64,000 nucleotides of DNA, taken from Terrimesophilobacter sp038243605. GTDB taxonomy: Bacteria; Actinomycetota; Actinomycetes; Actinomycetales; Microbacteriaceae. The notes beneath the pieces were generated by a model. That model saw only the letters and a program-made list of their open reading frames with translations, searched no databases and was not told where the DNA came from. This document shows positions 33,170-41,029 of the stretch, one piece after another. Position 1 is the first letter of the stretch. Each line of letters opens with the position of its first letter. The stretch spans positions 1 through 64,000 of the forward strand of contig JBBSQX010000009.1 of NCBI GenBank assembly GCA_038243605.1, read 5' to 3'. Both the position numbers and the translations under genes were made by a program.

Positions 33170-34675
33170 ATGGGCCAGATTGACTACCTCGTGGTGGGTG
33201 CTGGTACCGCGGGTTGCGTCGTCGCTTCCCGTCTGAGTGAGGACCCTGACCGCCGAGTCCTACTCCTGGAGGCCGGTCCCGATTTTCCTGACGCCGCGTC
33301 GATGCCGGAATCAATGCGCCGTGGCTCGCCCCCCGGCGACAGCACTGGGTATGACTGGGCGCTGGAGTCAATCGTCTGCGGGAGCCGGCGCGCCCCACTG
33401 GCACGAGGGAGACTCGTTGGCGGGTCTGGCCAGATCAATGGGGCGGGCGCGTGGCGGGCGCTTGCAGCGGACTTCGAGCGCTGGACCGACGTCGGCGTGC
33501 GAGGGTGGGGATGGGACGACGTCAAGGGCGCGTACTGTGCCGTGGAACACGACCTCGACTTCGGTGACCTGACCCATCACGGTAGGGGCGGCCCTGTCCC
33601 GATCACCCGCTACAACGACCGGCAGCTCCCGGCACCTATGGAGGGATTCCTGCGGGCTGTGACCGACATGGGCCAGCGCGAGGTCGCTGACATGAACGCC
33701 CCGGACGCGGTAGGTATCGGGCGGTACCCGCAAAACCGGTCCGGCGACCTTCGAGTCTCGACCAATCTCAGCCACCTCGCCGCTGCTCGAAGCCGGACAA
33801 ACCTCACCGTCTGTGCGGACGTGACCGTCGACGCCGTCGAAATTCGCAACGGTCGGGCCGTCGGCGTCCGGGTGGGCCAAGATGTCATCGAAGCAAGCAT
33901 GACCATCCTCGCCGCCGGAACACCCCTGTCGCCGGCCTTACTGCTGCGCTCGGGCGTTGGACCGGCCGCTGACCTGCGCCGCTTGGGCATACCGGTCGTA
34001 GCGGACCGGCCAGGAGTTGGATATGGGCTCTACGACCAACCCGGTGCGGTCGTGCCCGCGCGTCCGGTAGTTGGTGTGAGCTCGGCCGGGCCGGGTCCGC
34101 GCGTGGTTGGGCGGCTGGCCGACACTGCCGAGCTGCGCCTCGGTGACGCCACCTACCTGTCTCTGTTTATCAACCCGGCGCCGGGCGAGGCTGAGACGAT
34201 GTGCGCGATCATGGTCGGAGACCTCGACCGCAGGTCCAGGGGCACGATCCGACTCCACGACGCGTCGCCGTTCACCTCACCCGAAGTGGACCTGGCCTTT
34301 TACAGTGCCGAGGGCGACCTCGACCGGATGCGGCAGGCTTACCGCTACGCGTGGGAGCTTGCGCACCACCCCGTCTACGAACGCCACATCACCGAGATCC
34401 TCGGAATCACTGACGACGTGGTCGGCGACGACGAGCGCCTCGATGGGCACCTACAGGAGATGACCTTCAGCCGGGGCGCGCTGCTCGGCGGGGCAGCGAT
34501 GGGGCCATCGAACAATGCCATGGCCGTTGTCGACGAAAACTGTTACGTTCACGACGTCAACGACCTCAAAGTGGTGGACCTGTCCATGGTGCCCGTCGCG
34601 CTGCGCTCACCAACCGCTCTGGACGCCACTGCCCTCGCCGAGCACGCCGCCCAGTTAATCATAGAGCAGGCCTAG
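33170..34675 (+). CDS. GMC-family FAD-dependent oxidoreductase
   Basis: 501 residues. The FAD-binding start DYLVVGAGTAGCVVASRLSEDPDRRVLLLEAG, the GMC signature region GRLVGGSGQINGAGAWRA, the second signature AAGTPLSPALLLRSGVG, and a C-terminal DLKVVDLSMVPVALRSPTALDATALAEHAA are all present. It is shorter than the typical 530-600 residues. The usual C-terminal catalytic His pair is not evident: the motif around 440-460 reads GGAAMGPSNNAMAVVD, with Asn where His is common. It is 65 bp after the MerR-VOC gene with a good AGGAG, so likely in one operon. Confidence 0.85.
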   Translation: MGQIDYLVVGAGTAGCVVASRLSEDPDRRVLLLEAGPDFPDAASMPESMRRGSPPGDSTGYDWALESIVCGSRRAPLARGRLVGGSGQINGAGAWRALAADFERWTDVGVRGWGWDDVKGAYCAVEHDLDFGDLTHHGRGGPVPITRYNDRQLPAPMEGFLRAVTDMGQREVADMNAPDAVGIGRYPQNRSGDLRVSTNLSHLAAARSRTNLTVCADVTVDAVEIRNGRAVGVRVGQDVIEASMTILAAGTPLSPALLLRSGVGPAADLRRLGIPVVADRPGVGYGLYDQPGAVVPARPVVGVSSAGPGPRVVGRLADTAELRLGDATYLSLFINPAPGEAETMCAIMVGDLDRRSRGTIRLHDASPFTSPEVDLAFYSAEGDLDRMRQAYRYAWELAHHPVYERHITEILGITDDVVGDDERLDGHLQEMTFSRGALLGGAAMGPSNNAMAVVDENCYVHDVNDLKVVDLSMVPVALRSPTALDATALAEHAAQLIIEQA

Positions 34676-34782
34676 GATCAGCCTCGATGTGGCTTCACGC
34701 GACTGAGAATCGCCAACAAGGTACCCAACCGCTGGCGGCGGCAACCGTGCTCCTCGGAAGACGAGCATCCTGCCCGCTAGCC

Positions 34783-34880
34783 GATCCTCTGCGGGCGCCC
34801 GGTCTAGGGTGAAACCTGATCTCAATCGCACCGTAACGAGCTCTAGAAGCGGTGTCCGGTGATCGACCCGGTTGCGGACG
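34783..34880 (+). repeat. About 97-bp dispersed repeat, copy A
   Basis: It starts GATCCTCTGCGGGCGCCCGG and ends CCGGTGATCGACCCGGTTGC. It aligns over its whole length, with one gap, to 36270-36366 at roughly 70% identity by eye. It lies in a 403-bp gap (34676-35078) in which I see no gene. With copy B it brackets a membrane-protein gene and a RelBE pair. Confidence 0.75.
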
Positions 34881-35078
34881 GCGAGGATTGAGTCGATAAC
34901 ATACCGTGCTCGTCTGCCGTTCCTCTACAGCGTCACTTTCGACATGTTAAGCAGGTCGGCTTCACTTTACGAGCGAACGGTCGGCAAGAACACCTTAGTC
35001 ATGCGAAAAATCATCGAGCCAGTCGAGCCTCCGGCCAAAACATTGCCTCGCTGAGAGATCCTTAGATAGCGTTACAGC

Positions 35079-35354
35079 ATGAGCCAGTTGGATAGGAGAT
35101 CGTCGAGAACGAATGTATCCATTCCCTGGGTCCTGACCACCCTGAGCTGGACGGCCCTCATCGGGGCGACAATGTTTTATTTCCTGCAGTGGTATGGCAC
35201 TGTAGGGATGCTCCTTATCGTCATCGCCCTCGTCGTTACGGGGTTGGTAACCCGATTCCGCTATCCAATAGCGGTGTGGGCGATCGTGGGCCTGACCACG
35301 GGGCATCTCGTGCTCATGTTCCTCAGCCTCCTCGCAATCTCGCGCTCCGACTGA
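35079..35354 (+). CDS. Small three-TM membrane protein
   Basis: 91 residues with helices at about 16-36 (WVLTTLSWTALIGATMFYFLQW), 40-56 (MLLIVIALVVTGLV) and 63-86 (AVWAIVGLTTGHLVLMFLSLLAI). There is no Shine-Dalgarno, but a TAGATAGCGT segment lies just before the ATG, consistent with a leaderless message. No function is recognised. Nothing further is seen in 35355-35570. Confidence 0.6.
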   Translation: MSQLDRRSSRTNVSIPWVLTTLSWTALIGATMFYFLQWYGTVGMLLIVIALVVTGLVTRFRYPIAVWAIVGLTTGHLVLMFLSLLAISRSD

Positions 35355-35576
35355 GGCAACACGATTAGAGCCGGCGGTTACTGAACGATCCTCCTGAGGG
35401 CACCATGGTGCTACCAGTTCCACCTGCGGACGCGGTGGCGAGCATATCGGGGCAATACCGTTTGGTCTGAGAAAGAGTCGACTATGTCCTCGCGACAGCG
35501 AGCTGGCCCCAGCGGACAAGCCGAGTAGCAGCCGCGACGCACCGAACAGGAGATATACAGGAGTAGCGCCACATTG

Positions 35577-35604
35577 ATGTAAACATCACTTACAATGTTT
35601 ACAT
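35577..35604. promoter_or_regulatory. RelB operator overlapping the start codon
   Basis: ATGTAAACAT (35577-35586) and ATGTTTACAT (35595-35604) are exact reverse complements with an 8-bp spacer. The right arm contains the first two bases of the relB ATG at 35603. A -10-like TACAAT (35591-35596) lies inside, placing the transcription start at the ATG. Antitoxin binding would therefore block both promoter and start. Confidence 0.75.
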
Positions 35605-35890
35605 GAATACTACGACACCCCTTGGGCGGCCCATCTCAGTGCGGCTTCCCGACGACCTGCGCGAGCGTGTTGAGGCACTCGCCAAAGCGACCAGGCGCAG
35701 CCAGGGTGATGTCGTGCGCGAGGTATTGGAGCGCGACCTTTCAGAACTGGAGTGGGAGCAGCGCATCATCGACCGTGCTGCGGATCTTCGCTCAGGTCGG
35801 GTAAAGGCCGTCCCGCTTTCCGTGGTCGAGCGCGAACTGGGGCTCAGCGACACCCCAATCGATGCCAGCATCCTGGATGAGATCGAGTGA
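35603..35890 (+). CDS. RelB/ParD-like ribbon-helix-helix antitoxin
   Basis: 95 residues. ISVRLPDDLRERVEALAKATRRSQGDVVREVLERDLSELEWEQRIIDRAADLRSG is a ribbon-helix-helix with its dimerising helix. The C-terminal acidic tail (LSDTPIDASILDEIE) should wrap the toxin. It is coupled to the toxin by a 4-bp GTGA overlap and has its own dyad at the start codon. Confidence 0.85.
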   Translation: MNTTTPLGRPISVRLPDDLRERVEALAKATRRSQGDVVREVLERDLSELEWEQRIIDRAADLRSGRVKAVPLSVVERELGLSDTPIDASILDEIE

Positions 35891-36150
35891 ATTGGGAAAT
35901 AGAGCTTTCACCGGACGTGGCTAAATGGCTTCGGAAGGCCGACCCTCAGACTGCCGGACGTATCCGTGCCGCACTTCGAGCAATCACCACTCTCGATAGC
36001 CCCCGGAACCGGGGCAAAGCCCTTACCGGGGGCCTAGCAGGCCTGTGGCGTTATCGCGTCGGTGACTATCGCGTCGTCTGTGACCTTCAAGACGCGCGCC
36101 TGGTCGTTTTGGTGATCGATATTGATCATCGCAGCAGCGTCTATGAATGA
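35887..36150 (+). CDS. RelE/ParE superfamily toxin
   Basis: 87 residues: WEIELSPDVAKWLRKADPQTAGRIRAALRAI...GKALTGGLAGLWRYRVGDYRVVCDLQDARLVVLVIDIDHRSSVYE. The RVGDYRVV and HRSSVYE motifs are those of RelE-type mRNA interferases. GTG 35887 follows the antitoxin directly. The pair is bracketed by two direct copies of the 97-bp repeat. Confidence 0.9.
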   Translation: MNWEIELSPDVAKWLRKADPQTAGRIRAALRAITTLDSPRNRGKALTGGLAGLWRYRVGDYRVVCDLQDARLVVLVIDIDHRSSVYE

Positions 36151-36269
36151 GTAGCGGGCCTACCGCCTCACGAGAAATTAATCGGTCACCAAAATTTGAG
36201 CACGGATCATCCAACTCCAACACAATCCATCGTGTCTTCAGGTAATGCGATAGGAATGCACCGATAGCG

Positions 36270-36366
36270 GATCCTCTGCGGGCCCCGGTCCTGGTCGAAA
36301 TCCGATCGCAACTGAGCCTTAACGAGTCCGTAAAGTCGCGCCCGGTGACCGACCGGCTTGCGGGGC
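36270..36366 (+). repeat. About 97-bp dispersed repeat, copy B
   Basis: It aligns with 34783-34880 from GATCCTCTGCGGGC to the end block CCGGTGACCGACCGGCTTGCGG, with one single-base gap. It ends 80 bp before the next ATG. The rest of 36151-36446 shows no gene. Confidence 0.75.
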
Positions 36367-36446
36367 ATCCGGATTGGCTTCAAGGAGTCGCAGCGCCGAT
36401 ACTGGTCACGAGTGTCAGTGCTGACTTTGATCTTGGAAGGTGACCA

Positions 36447-37319
36447 ATGGCTGACGGGGCACGAATGTTCGTTCAAGCAGGCGACGAGGTGCAGCTACAC
36501 GTCGAATTCTTTGGTGACCGTGCTGATCCGGCGCTGTTGTTGATCGGTGGGGCGACGTGGTCGATGGATTGGTGGGACGAGGAGTTGTGCCAGCTGCTGG
36601 CTGGCAGGGGTCGTCTGGTGGTGCGTTATGACCAGCGCGATACAGGCCGATCGACCAACTATCCGCCCGGTTCCCCCGGTTACACCGGAACGGACCTCGT
36701 ATCTGATGCTTTCGCGGTGCTCGATGGGATCGGAATCGACCGCGCACATGTCGTCGGTCTCTCAATGGGTGGCGGCATTGCACAGCGCATGGCCATCGAG
36801 AACCCAGACCGCGTTACCACGCTTGCGCTGATCTCGACCACTCCGGTTGACGCAAAAATCCCGAATCTGCCCGGGCCCACCCCCGAGATCCTCGCCACGT
36901 TCTCCAGTGATCAGCCTGGGCCTGACTGGAGTGACAGGGAGGCAGCCATCGACTACGTAGTCGAGGGCGAGCGCCCTTTCGCTGGACCCGGAAACTTCGA
37001 CGAATCCAAGCTGCGGAGACTGGCGGGCCGTGTCTTCGATCGCACGAACGACATGGAGGCGAGCATGACCAACCACTTCATCCTCGACAGCGGAAGTGAC
37101 GCGGGCTATCGACTCGATCAACTCGCGGGAGTTCCGACATTGGTCCTGCACGGTACTGCGGATCCCATGTTTCCCTTCCCGCACGGGAGAGCGCTTGAGG
37201 AGCACATCCCAGGCGCCCGCCTCATCGCACTAGACGGGGTGGGCCATGAGCTCCCTCCGCCGCACACCTGGGATTTGGTAGTCAATGTGCTCATCCAGCA
37301 CACCACGGACGGCCAATAG
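36447..37319 (+). CDS. Alpha/beta hydrolase
   Basis: 290 residues. The oxyanion region is LLIGGATWSMDWW, with VVRYDQRDTGRS, nucleophile Ser in VVGLSMGGGIAQ (elbow GLSMG), the acid region LHGTADPMFPF and terminal His in GVGHELPPP. The group includes rdmC-like and aclacinomycin-methylesterase-like hydrolases (YDQRDTGRS is typical). GGAAGG is 6 nt before ATG 36447. It is immediately followed, with no gap, by an LLM flavoenzyme gene. Confidence 0.9.
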   Translation: MADGARMFVQAGDEVQLHVEFFGDRADPALLLIGGATWSMDWWDEELCQLLAGRGRLVVRYDQRDTGRSTNYPPGSPGYTGTDLVSDAFAVLDGIGIDRAHVVGLSMGGGIAQRMAIENPDRVTTLALISTTPVDAKIPNLPGPTPEILATFSSDQPGPDWSDREAAIDYVVEGERPFAGPGNFDESKLRRLAGRVFDRTNDMEASMTNHFILDSGSDAGYRLDQLAGVPTLVLHGTADPMFPFPHGRALEEHIPGARLIALDGVGHELPPPHTWDLVVNVLIQHTTDGQ

Positions 37320-38162
37320 GTGGCTACCGAAACCAAGGGCAGCCCAAATAGGTTGAAATCTGGGTTTTGGTTGCCTCTCTTTAACGAGTTGGCCGACCCA
37401 GCGCTAGTTGCACACTTGGCCGCCGAAGCTGAGTCCACTGGTTGGCACGGGGTCGTCTGGGACCATCTGCGCTGGGCGCCCCCGGTCCGGCTCGTCGCCG
37501 ATCCGTGGATCACGTTGACCGCGATCGCCATCGCAACGGAATCGATTTCTTTCGGACCCATGGTCACACCGTTGGCACGGCGTAGACCGGTGAAAGTCGC
37601 CAGAGAGACCGTGACCCTTGACCGGCTCGGCGGGGGTCGTTTAGTGCTCGGTGTCGGGCTCGGAGACGATCGCTTCGGCCGCGAGTTCAGTGCCACCGGA
37701 GAGGAAACAGATGACCGACGTCGAAGCGAAATGCTGGATGAGTCCCTATCGATCCTCACCGACGCGTGGTCTGGAGAACCCGTAAACCACCACGGCAAGA
37801 ACTACACCATTGAGGACTTCGAGTTCCATCCACAGCCCTACCGAAACAACGCGATACCGGTGTGGGTGGGCGGACTGGCCGGACGCAGCAAACCGCTGCA
37901 ACGGGCGGCCCGCTACGACGGATACGTGCCCGTCAACCTGACTCATCCTGACCAACTGGCCGAGGCAGTCACCACCATCCGTGACGTTCGCCGACACATC
38001 AATTACGACGCGTTCGACATCGTCGTAGGACTAACCCCAGGAACGGATCCAGAACCCTTTGCGAGGGCTGGGGCTACTTGGTGGCTGACCGAGTTCGATC
38101 CCGAAGCGGTGACCGTAGATCAAGTACGAGGGGTCATTCGCGACGGCCCTTCCTCGTCCTAA
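37320..38162 (+). CDS. LLM-class flavin-dependent oxidoreductase
   Basis: 280 residues of the luciferase-like TIM-barrel family: GFWLPLFNELADPALVAHLAAEAESTGWHGVVWDHL at the start, GPMVTPLARRRPVKVARETVTLDRLGGGRLVLGVGLG, and HPQPYRNNAIPVWVGG. GTG 37320 directly follows the hydrolase stop, so the two are co-translated and probably act on the same substrate. The cofactor (FMN or F420) cannot be told. Confidence 0.9.
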   Translation: MATETKGSPNRLKSGFWLPLFNELADPALVAHLAAEAESTGWHGVVWDHLRWAPPVRLVADPWITLTAIAIATESISFGPMVTPLARRRPVKVARETVTLDRLGGGRLVLGVGLGDDRFGREFSATGEETDDRRRSEMLDESLSILTDAWSGEPVNHHGKNYTIEDFEFHPQPYRNNAIPVWVGGLAGRSKPLQRAARYDGYVPVNLTHPDQLAEAVTTIRDVRRHINYDAFDIVVGLTPGTDPEPFARAGATWWLTEFDPEAVTVDQVRGVIRDGPSSS

Positions 38163-38278
38163 CTCGCCGCCGCATTGAATAAGTTGGCCATGCGTGTCGC
38201 GCAAGGATCCCTGAACGATCCATGACTGCGTGCTTGCGCCCACTTCGTCTAGGTCAGCGCGCACTGTATAGTCAGTAC

Positions 38279-38632
38279 ATGCTGACCTTTGCTATTCGGG
38301 CCGATGTAATGAACCGGTTGGGTCGCGCGATGGCTGATCCCACCCGCTCACGGATCCTTCTCGCGCTACTGGGCGGGCCGGGGTATCCAGGGGTTTTGGC
38401 TCGAGACCTGGAGCTAACTCGGTCGAACGTGTCGAATCATCTGTCCTGTTTGCGGGGATGCGGGATCATCGTCTCGGTTCCGGAGGGCCGCTCGACCCGT
38501 TATGAGATCGCGGATCCGCACCTGACGAAGGCGTTGACGAACCTGGTCGAGGTCGTTCTCACCGTCGACGACGGGACACAATGCACCGATGAAACCTGTG
38601 ACGTGCCACTGTGCTGTGGAGTGAGCCAATGA
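38279..38632 (+). CDS. cmtR: CmtR-type ArsR/SmtB Cd(II)/Pb(II)-sensing repressor
   Basis: 117 residues closely following Mycobacterium CmtR: MLTFAIRADVMNRLGRAMADPTRSRILLALLGGPGYPGVLARDL. The three sensing cysteines are at identical positions: C57 and C61 in the recognition helix (NHLSCLRGCG) and C102 in the tail. Extra cysteines C107, C112 and C113 follow. A TGTATAGTCAGTACA dyad (38265-38279) overlaps a -10 (TATAGT) and the ATG, so translation is probably leaderless and autorepressed. It overlaps the CDF transporter gene by 4 bp. Confidence 0.9.
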   Translation: MLTFAIRADVMNRLGRAMADPTRSRILLALLGGPGYPGVLARDLELTRSNVSNHLSCLRGCGIIVSVPEGRSTRYEIADPHLTKALTNLVEVVLTVDDGTQCTDETCDVPLCCGVSQ

Positions 38633-39303
38633 CCGCGGTGTCCATGATTACCGGAGCAGCTCGGAAAACTATTCTTCGTCGTCGAATCAGGTGGATCGTG
38701 GCGGGAACGATCGCGTATAACGTGATCGAGGCCATTATCGCGATCACGGCCGGGACCACGGCGTCTTCGGCCGCACTGATCGGCTTTGGGCTTGACTCGA
38801 TCGTGGAGATTCTCTCGGCCGCTTCGGTGGCGTGGCAATTCGCCGGCGCCGACCCGGAGAAACGCGAGAAGACCGCACTGCGGCTGATCGCGTGGTCTTT
38901 CTTCGCCCTTGCCGCGTATGTCACCGTCGACGCGACGCTCTCCCTGTTTGGGTTCCGAGAAGCAGAACACAGCACAGTGGGGATTGTGCTTGCGGCGGTG
39001 AGCTTGGTTGTGATGCCGTTCCTTAGCCTCGCCGAGAGGCGTGCCGGGAGGGAGCTGGGTTCCAGGACCGCGGTCGCGGACTCGAAGCAGACTCTGATCT
39101 GCTCGTACCTCTCCGCCGCGCTCTTGATTGGACTGTTGCTAAACGCCCTGCTCGGGTGGGCGTGGGCTGATTCCATCGCAGCATTGGTGATTGTCATTTT
39201 CGCCGCACGGGAAGGGATCGAGGCGTGGCGTGGGGACGTCTGCAAAGTCCCAGTGTCCGCCCTCACCGGTGAGCAAATCATAGAACATGATGACTGCTGC
39301 TGA
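38629..39303 (+). CDS. Cation diffusion facilitator-type metal transporter
   Basis: About 224 residues. TM2 carries ALIGFGLDSIVEILSAASV, the CDF metal-site pattern (Asp and the HSxxD-equivalent FGLDS), and the fifth helix region has WADSIAALVIVIFAAREGIEAW. It is about 80 residues shorter than full CDFs, lacking the cytoplasmic metal-sensing domain, but ends in a Cys pair (HDDCC). It is co-translated with CmtR by an ATGA overlap, so it probably exports Cd/Pb/Zn under CmtR control. Confidence 0.85.
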   Translation: MTAVSMITGAARKTILRRRIRWIVAGTIAYNVIEAIIAITAGTTASSAALIGFGLDSIVEILSAASVAWQFAGADPEKREKTALRLIAWSFFALAAYVTVDATLSLFGFREAEHSTVGIVLAAVSLVVMPFLSLAERRAGRELGSRTAVADSKQTLICSYLSAALLIGLLLNALLGWAWADSIAALVIVIFAAREGIEAWRGDVCKVPVSALTGEQIIEHDDCC

Positions 39304-39344
39304 TGCGCGCCAACCAACGGCAGGCCGGCGCGCAAGCCGATCCT

Positions 39345-39842
39345 TCACTGATCGCGCGTGCTCGAATTTGCGAGTACGGCTTCGTCGAGACGTCTAGAAC
39401 GCTCCCGGTGTTCGATCGAGACCATTACTTGGCTGTCGCGTCGGTCGAATAGCTGCACTTCGATATCGAGATCGCCGATGCCCCACCGCAACGGAGTTTC
39501 TTCGTCCGCCCACACCCGATTCCCGATGCCAGATTCTTCCGACATCAATGCACAAAGAGCATCGTAGGTGCGCCGGGTGATCGGGTCGTTGGGTGCAGGC
39601 GAGCTGGCCATGAAGAAAATAATGGAGACAAACTCGCCTTGATGAGTGGAGAACGTGAAATTGCTGGCAGCCCCCACGGATCCCGACAGACCGAAAGAGG
39701 AGTACCCGTCGTGTTGGTCCTCAGCAGGCCCCGTTGGCGCGAGCCCCAGGCCGGCGAGCAAAGCTTCACCGGAGGTGCGGTCACCAGGCCATGGTGGCGT
39801 AGCCACTGATCGCAGAAAGCTGACTGCTTCTGTAATCGACAT
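39345..39842 (-). CDS. Hypothetical 165-residue protein
   Basis: MSITEAVSFLRSVATPPWPGDRTSGEALLAGLGL is followed by strands (GAASNFTFSTHQGEFVSIIFFMAS) and WADEETPLRWGIGDLDIEVQLFDRRDSQVMVSIEHRERSRRLDEA. This looks like a YwqJ/immunity-like or DUF6301-like fold, but I cannot assign it. ATG 39842 is taken over an upstream in-frame ATG, as the extra residues are arginine-rich shadow. Confidence 0.6.
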   Translation of the reverse strand: MSITEAVSFLRSVATPPWPGDRTSGEALLAGLGLAPTGPAEDQHDGYSSFGLSGSVGAASNFTFSTHQGEFVSIIFFMASSPAPNDPITRRTYDALCALMSEESGIGNRVWADEETPLRWGIGDLDIEVQLFDRRDSQVMVSIEHRERSRRLDEAVLANSSTRDQ

Positions 39843-40062
39843 TCGAACCTCACTGCCTCTTGCCGTTACGCCATCCGGCATGGTCGCACTCAACCTACCT
39901 TCTCGATGACCGCAAGGCGGGTCGGTCACAGGGCGGTGTTTCACGCTTCGGAAATAGCGCGATCGCAACCCGCTTTCGTCCAGCCGCACCTTCCCGCATG
40001 GGATCGGGCAGCGGGCAGCGGCAGCGAAGGTTCTTGGGTAGGGAAAAGTCGCCGCACAACGC

Positions 40063-40302
40063 CTACGGGAGAAGTTCGAGTAACTGTGGTCGGGCCTTCA
40101 TGGCGTGGATGATGAGCTCATTTCCGCTGTCGAAGACAAGCACAACGGTCTCGAGTAATCGGCCTTGCGTGTCGAACCCTAGTCGGAGTTGACGAGCAGG
40201 TGAATCGTCGTCGAGATCATCGATCCAGATGGCCCACGTGGCTGCCTGAATCGCATCCTCGGGTGTGATGCCGTGCTTGCGTGCCGCATCGTGCACCTTC
40301 AC
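40063..40302 (-). CDS. Putative toxin of a two-gene module
   Basis: 79 residues: MKVHDAARKHGITPEDAIQAATWAIWIDDLDDDSPARQLRLGFDTQGRLLETVVLVFDSGNELIIHAMKARPQLLELLP. The HGI-x-A start, the middle strand pair and the terminal IHAMKAR are reminiscent of BrnT-type toxins, but overall similarity is loose. It overlaps the ribbon-helix-helix gene by 4 bp, antitoxin first. Toxicity is an inference. Confidence 0.6.
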   Translation of the reverse strand: MKVHDAARKHGITPEDAIQAATWAIWIDDLDDDSPARQLRLGFDTQGRLLETVVLVFDSGNELIIHAMKARPQLLELLP

Positions 40303-40562
40303 GCGACGTACGACGCCAATGCTTCACGGATAGCCTCCGACCGGGTTTTGCTCTCGCGCGCAGCCCGAGCATCAATGGCAGCAAGTTCATCCGGGGTGAG
40401 TCGCAAGGCAACAACCTGTGATGGTTCGGTGCCTCGTCCTGGTCGACCACGTCCGCGCTCTTTCAGCTCGTTGACGTTGAACCCGGCCTCGGCCTCCGCC
40501 GCCCACGCGGCGATCTGTGCTTCAGTGATCGGCATACCGTTCAATGTCTCATCTGTACTCAT
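40299..40562 (-). CDS. Ribbon-helix-helix antitoxin-like protein
   Basis: 87 residues. The C-terminal VVALRLTPDELAAIDARAARESKTRSEAIREALASYVA is a CopG/Arc-type ribbon-helix-helix; the N-terminal 45 residues (including an acidic helix and ERGRGRPGRGTE) may contact the partner. ATG 40562 has no Shine-Dalgarno; a TACATT -10 lies 6 nt upstream, so the message is probably leaderless. Confidence 0.7.
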   Translation of the reverse strand: MSTDETLNGMPITEAQIAAWAAEAEAGFNVNELKERGRGRPGRGTEPSQVVALRLTPDELAAIDARAARESKTRSEAIREALASYVA

Positions 40563-40649
40563 ATGTTTAATGTAATACGAAAATGGCCACGCGGCAAGAG
40601 GTTGTCGCTCGTGGTTGCGATCTCGCGGCGAATCTTCCAAACGTGTGTC

Positions 40650-41029
40650 AGTAGCCGATCCTCTATCGGAGCATTCCTGTCGTGCTGATCGAACGATCTT
40701 CGGGCCGAACTCTGTGAGTCGCCAAGCTAAGTGGCCGATTTCTCACACCGCGTAGTGGCCGATTAGCAAGGACCCGCGCGCCGCGTCGACGACCTCGGGC
40801 GTAACCGAAGGATGCCATCGGAGAACAGTACCTCTCACGTGCCTCGCGGTATATAGGTCTCGGAGACGGGCCGCACAGCGCGACGCGCCGATTTCCCACC
40901 CGACCGGCCGTGGTGTCTCGTGGACAGTCGTTCACGGGCACCAGCCGCGACGTCTGCGTTTCATTGAGTTTCGATGCCGGGCCCCTCGCCAGTGGTCGGG
41001 GTGAATGGCGAGGGGCATAACTCCGTCTT
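40650..41029. other. Gene-free stretch with repeat remnants
   Basis: It starts with AGCCGATCCTCTATCGG, which resembles the first block of the 97-bp repeat, and may be a decayed copy to about 40720. AGTGGCCGATT occurs twice, at 40730-40740 and 40754-40764, as 24-bp-spaced direct repeats like the terminal repeats of IS21-family elements. No transposase frame is present. No gene is seen up to the hydrolase stop at 41030. Confidence 0.5.

Noticed and set aside
34676..36366. Integron-like attC cassettes formed by the ~97-bp repeats around the RelBE pair
   Set aside because: Length and cassette-like placement fit, but I could not find the GTTRRRY/RYYYAAC core pair at the repeat ends and there is no integron integrase in the window.
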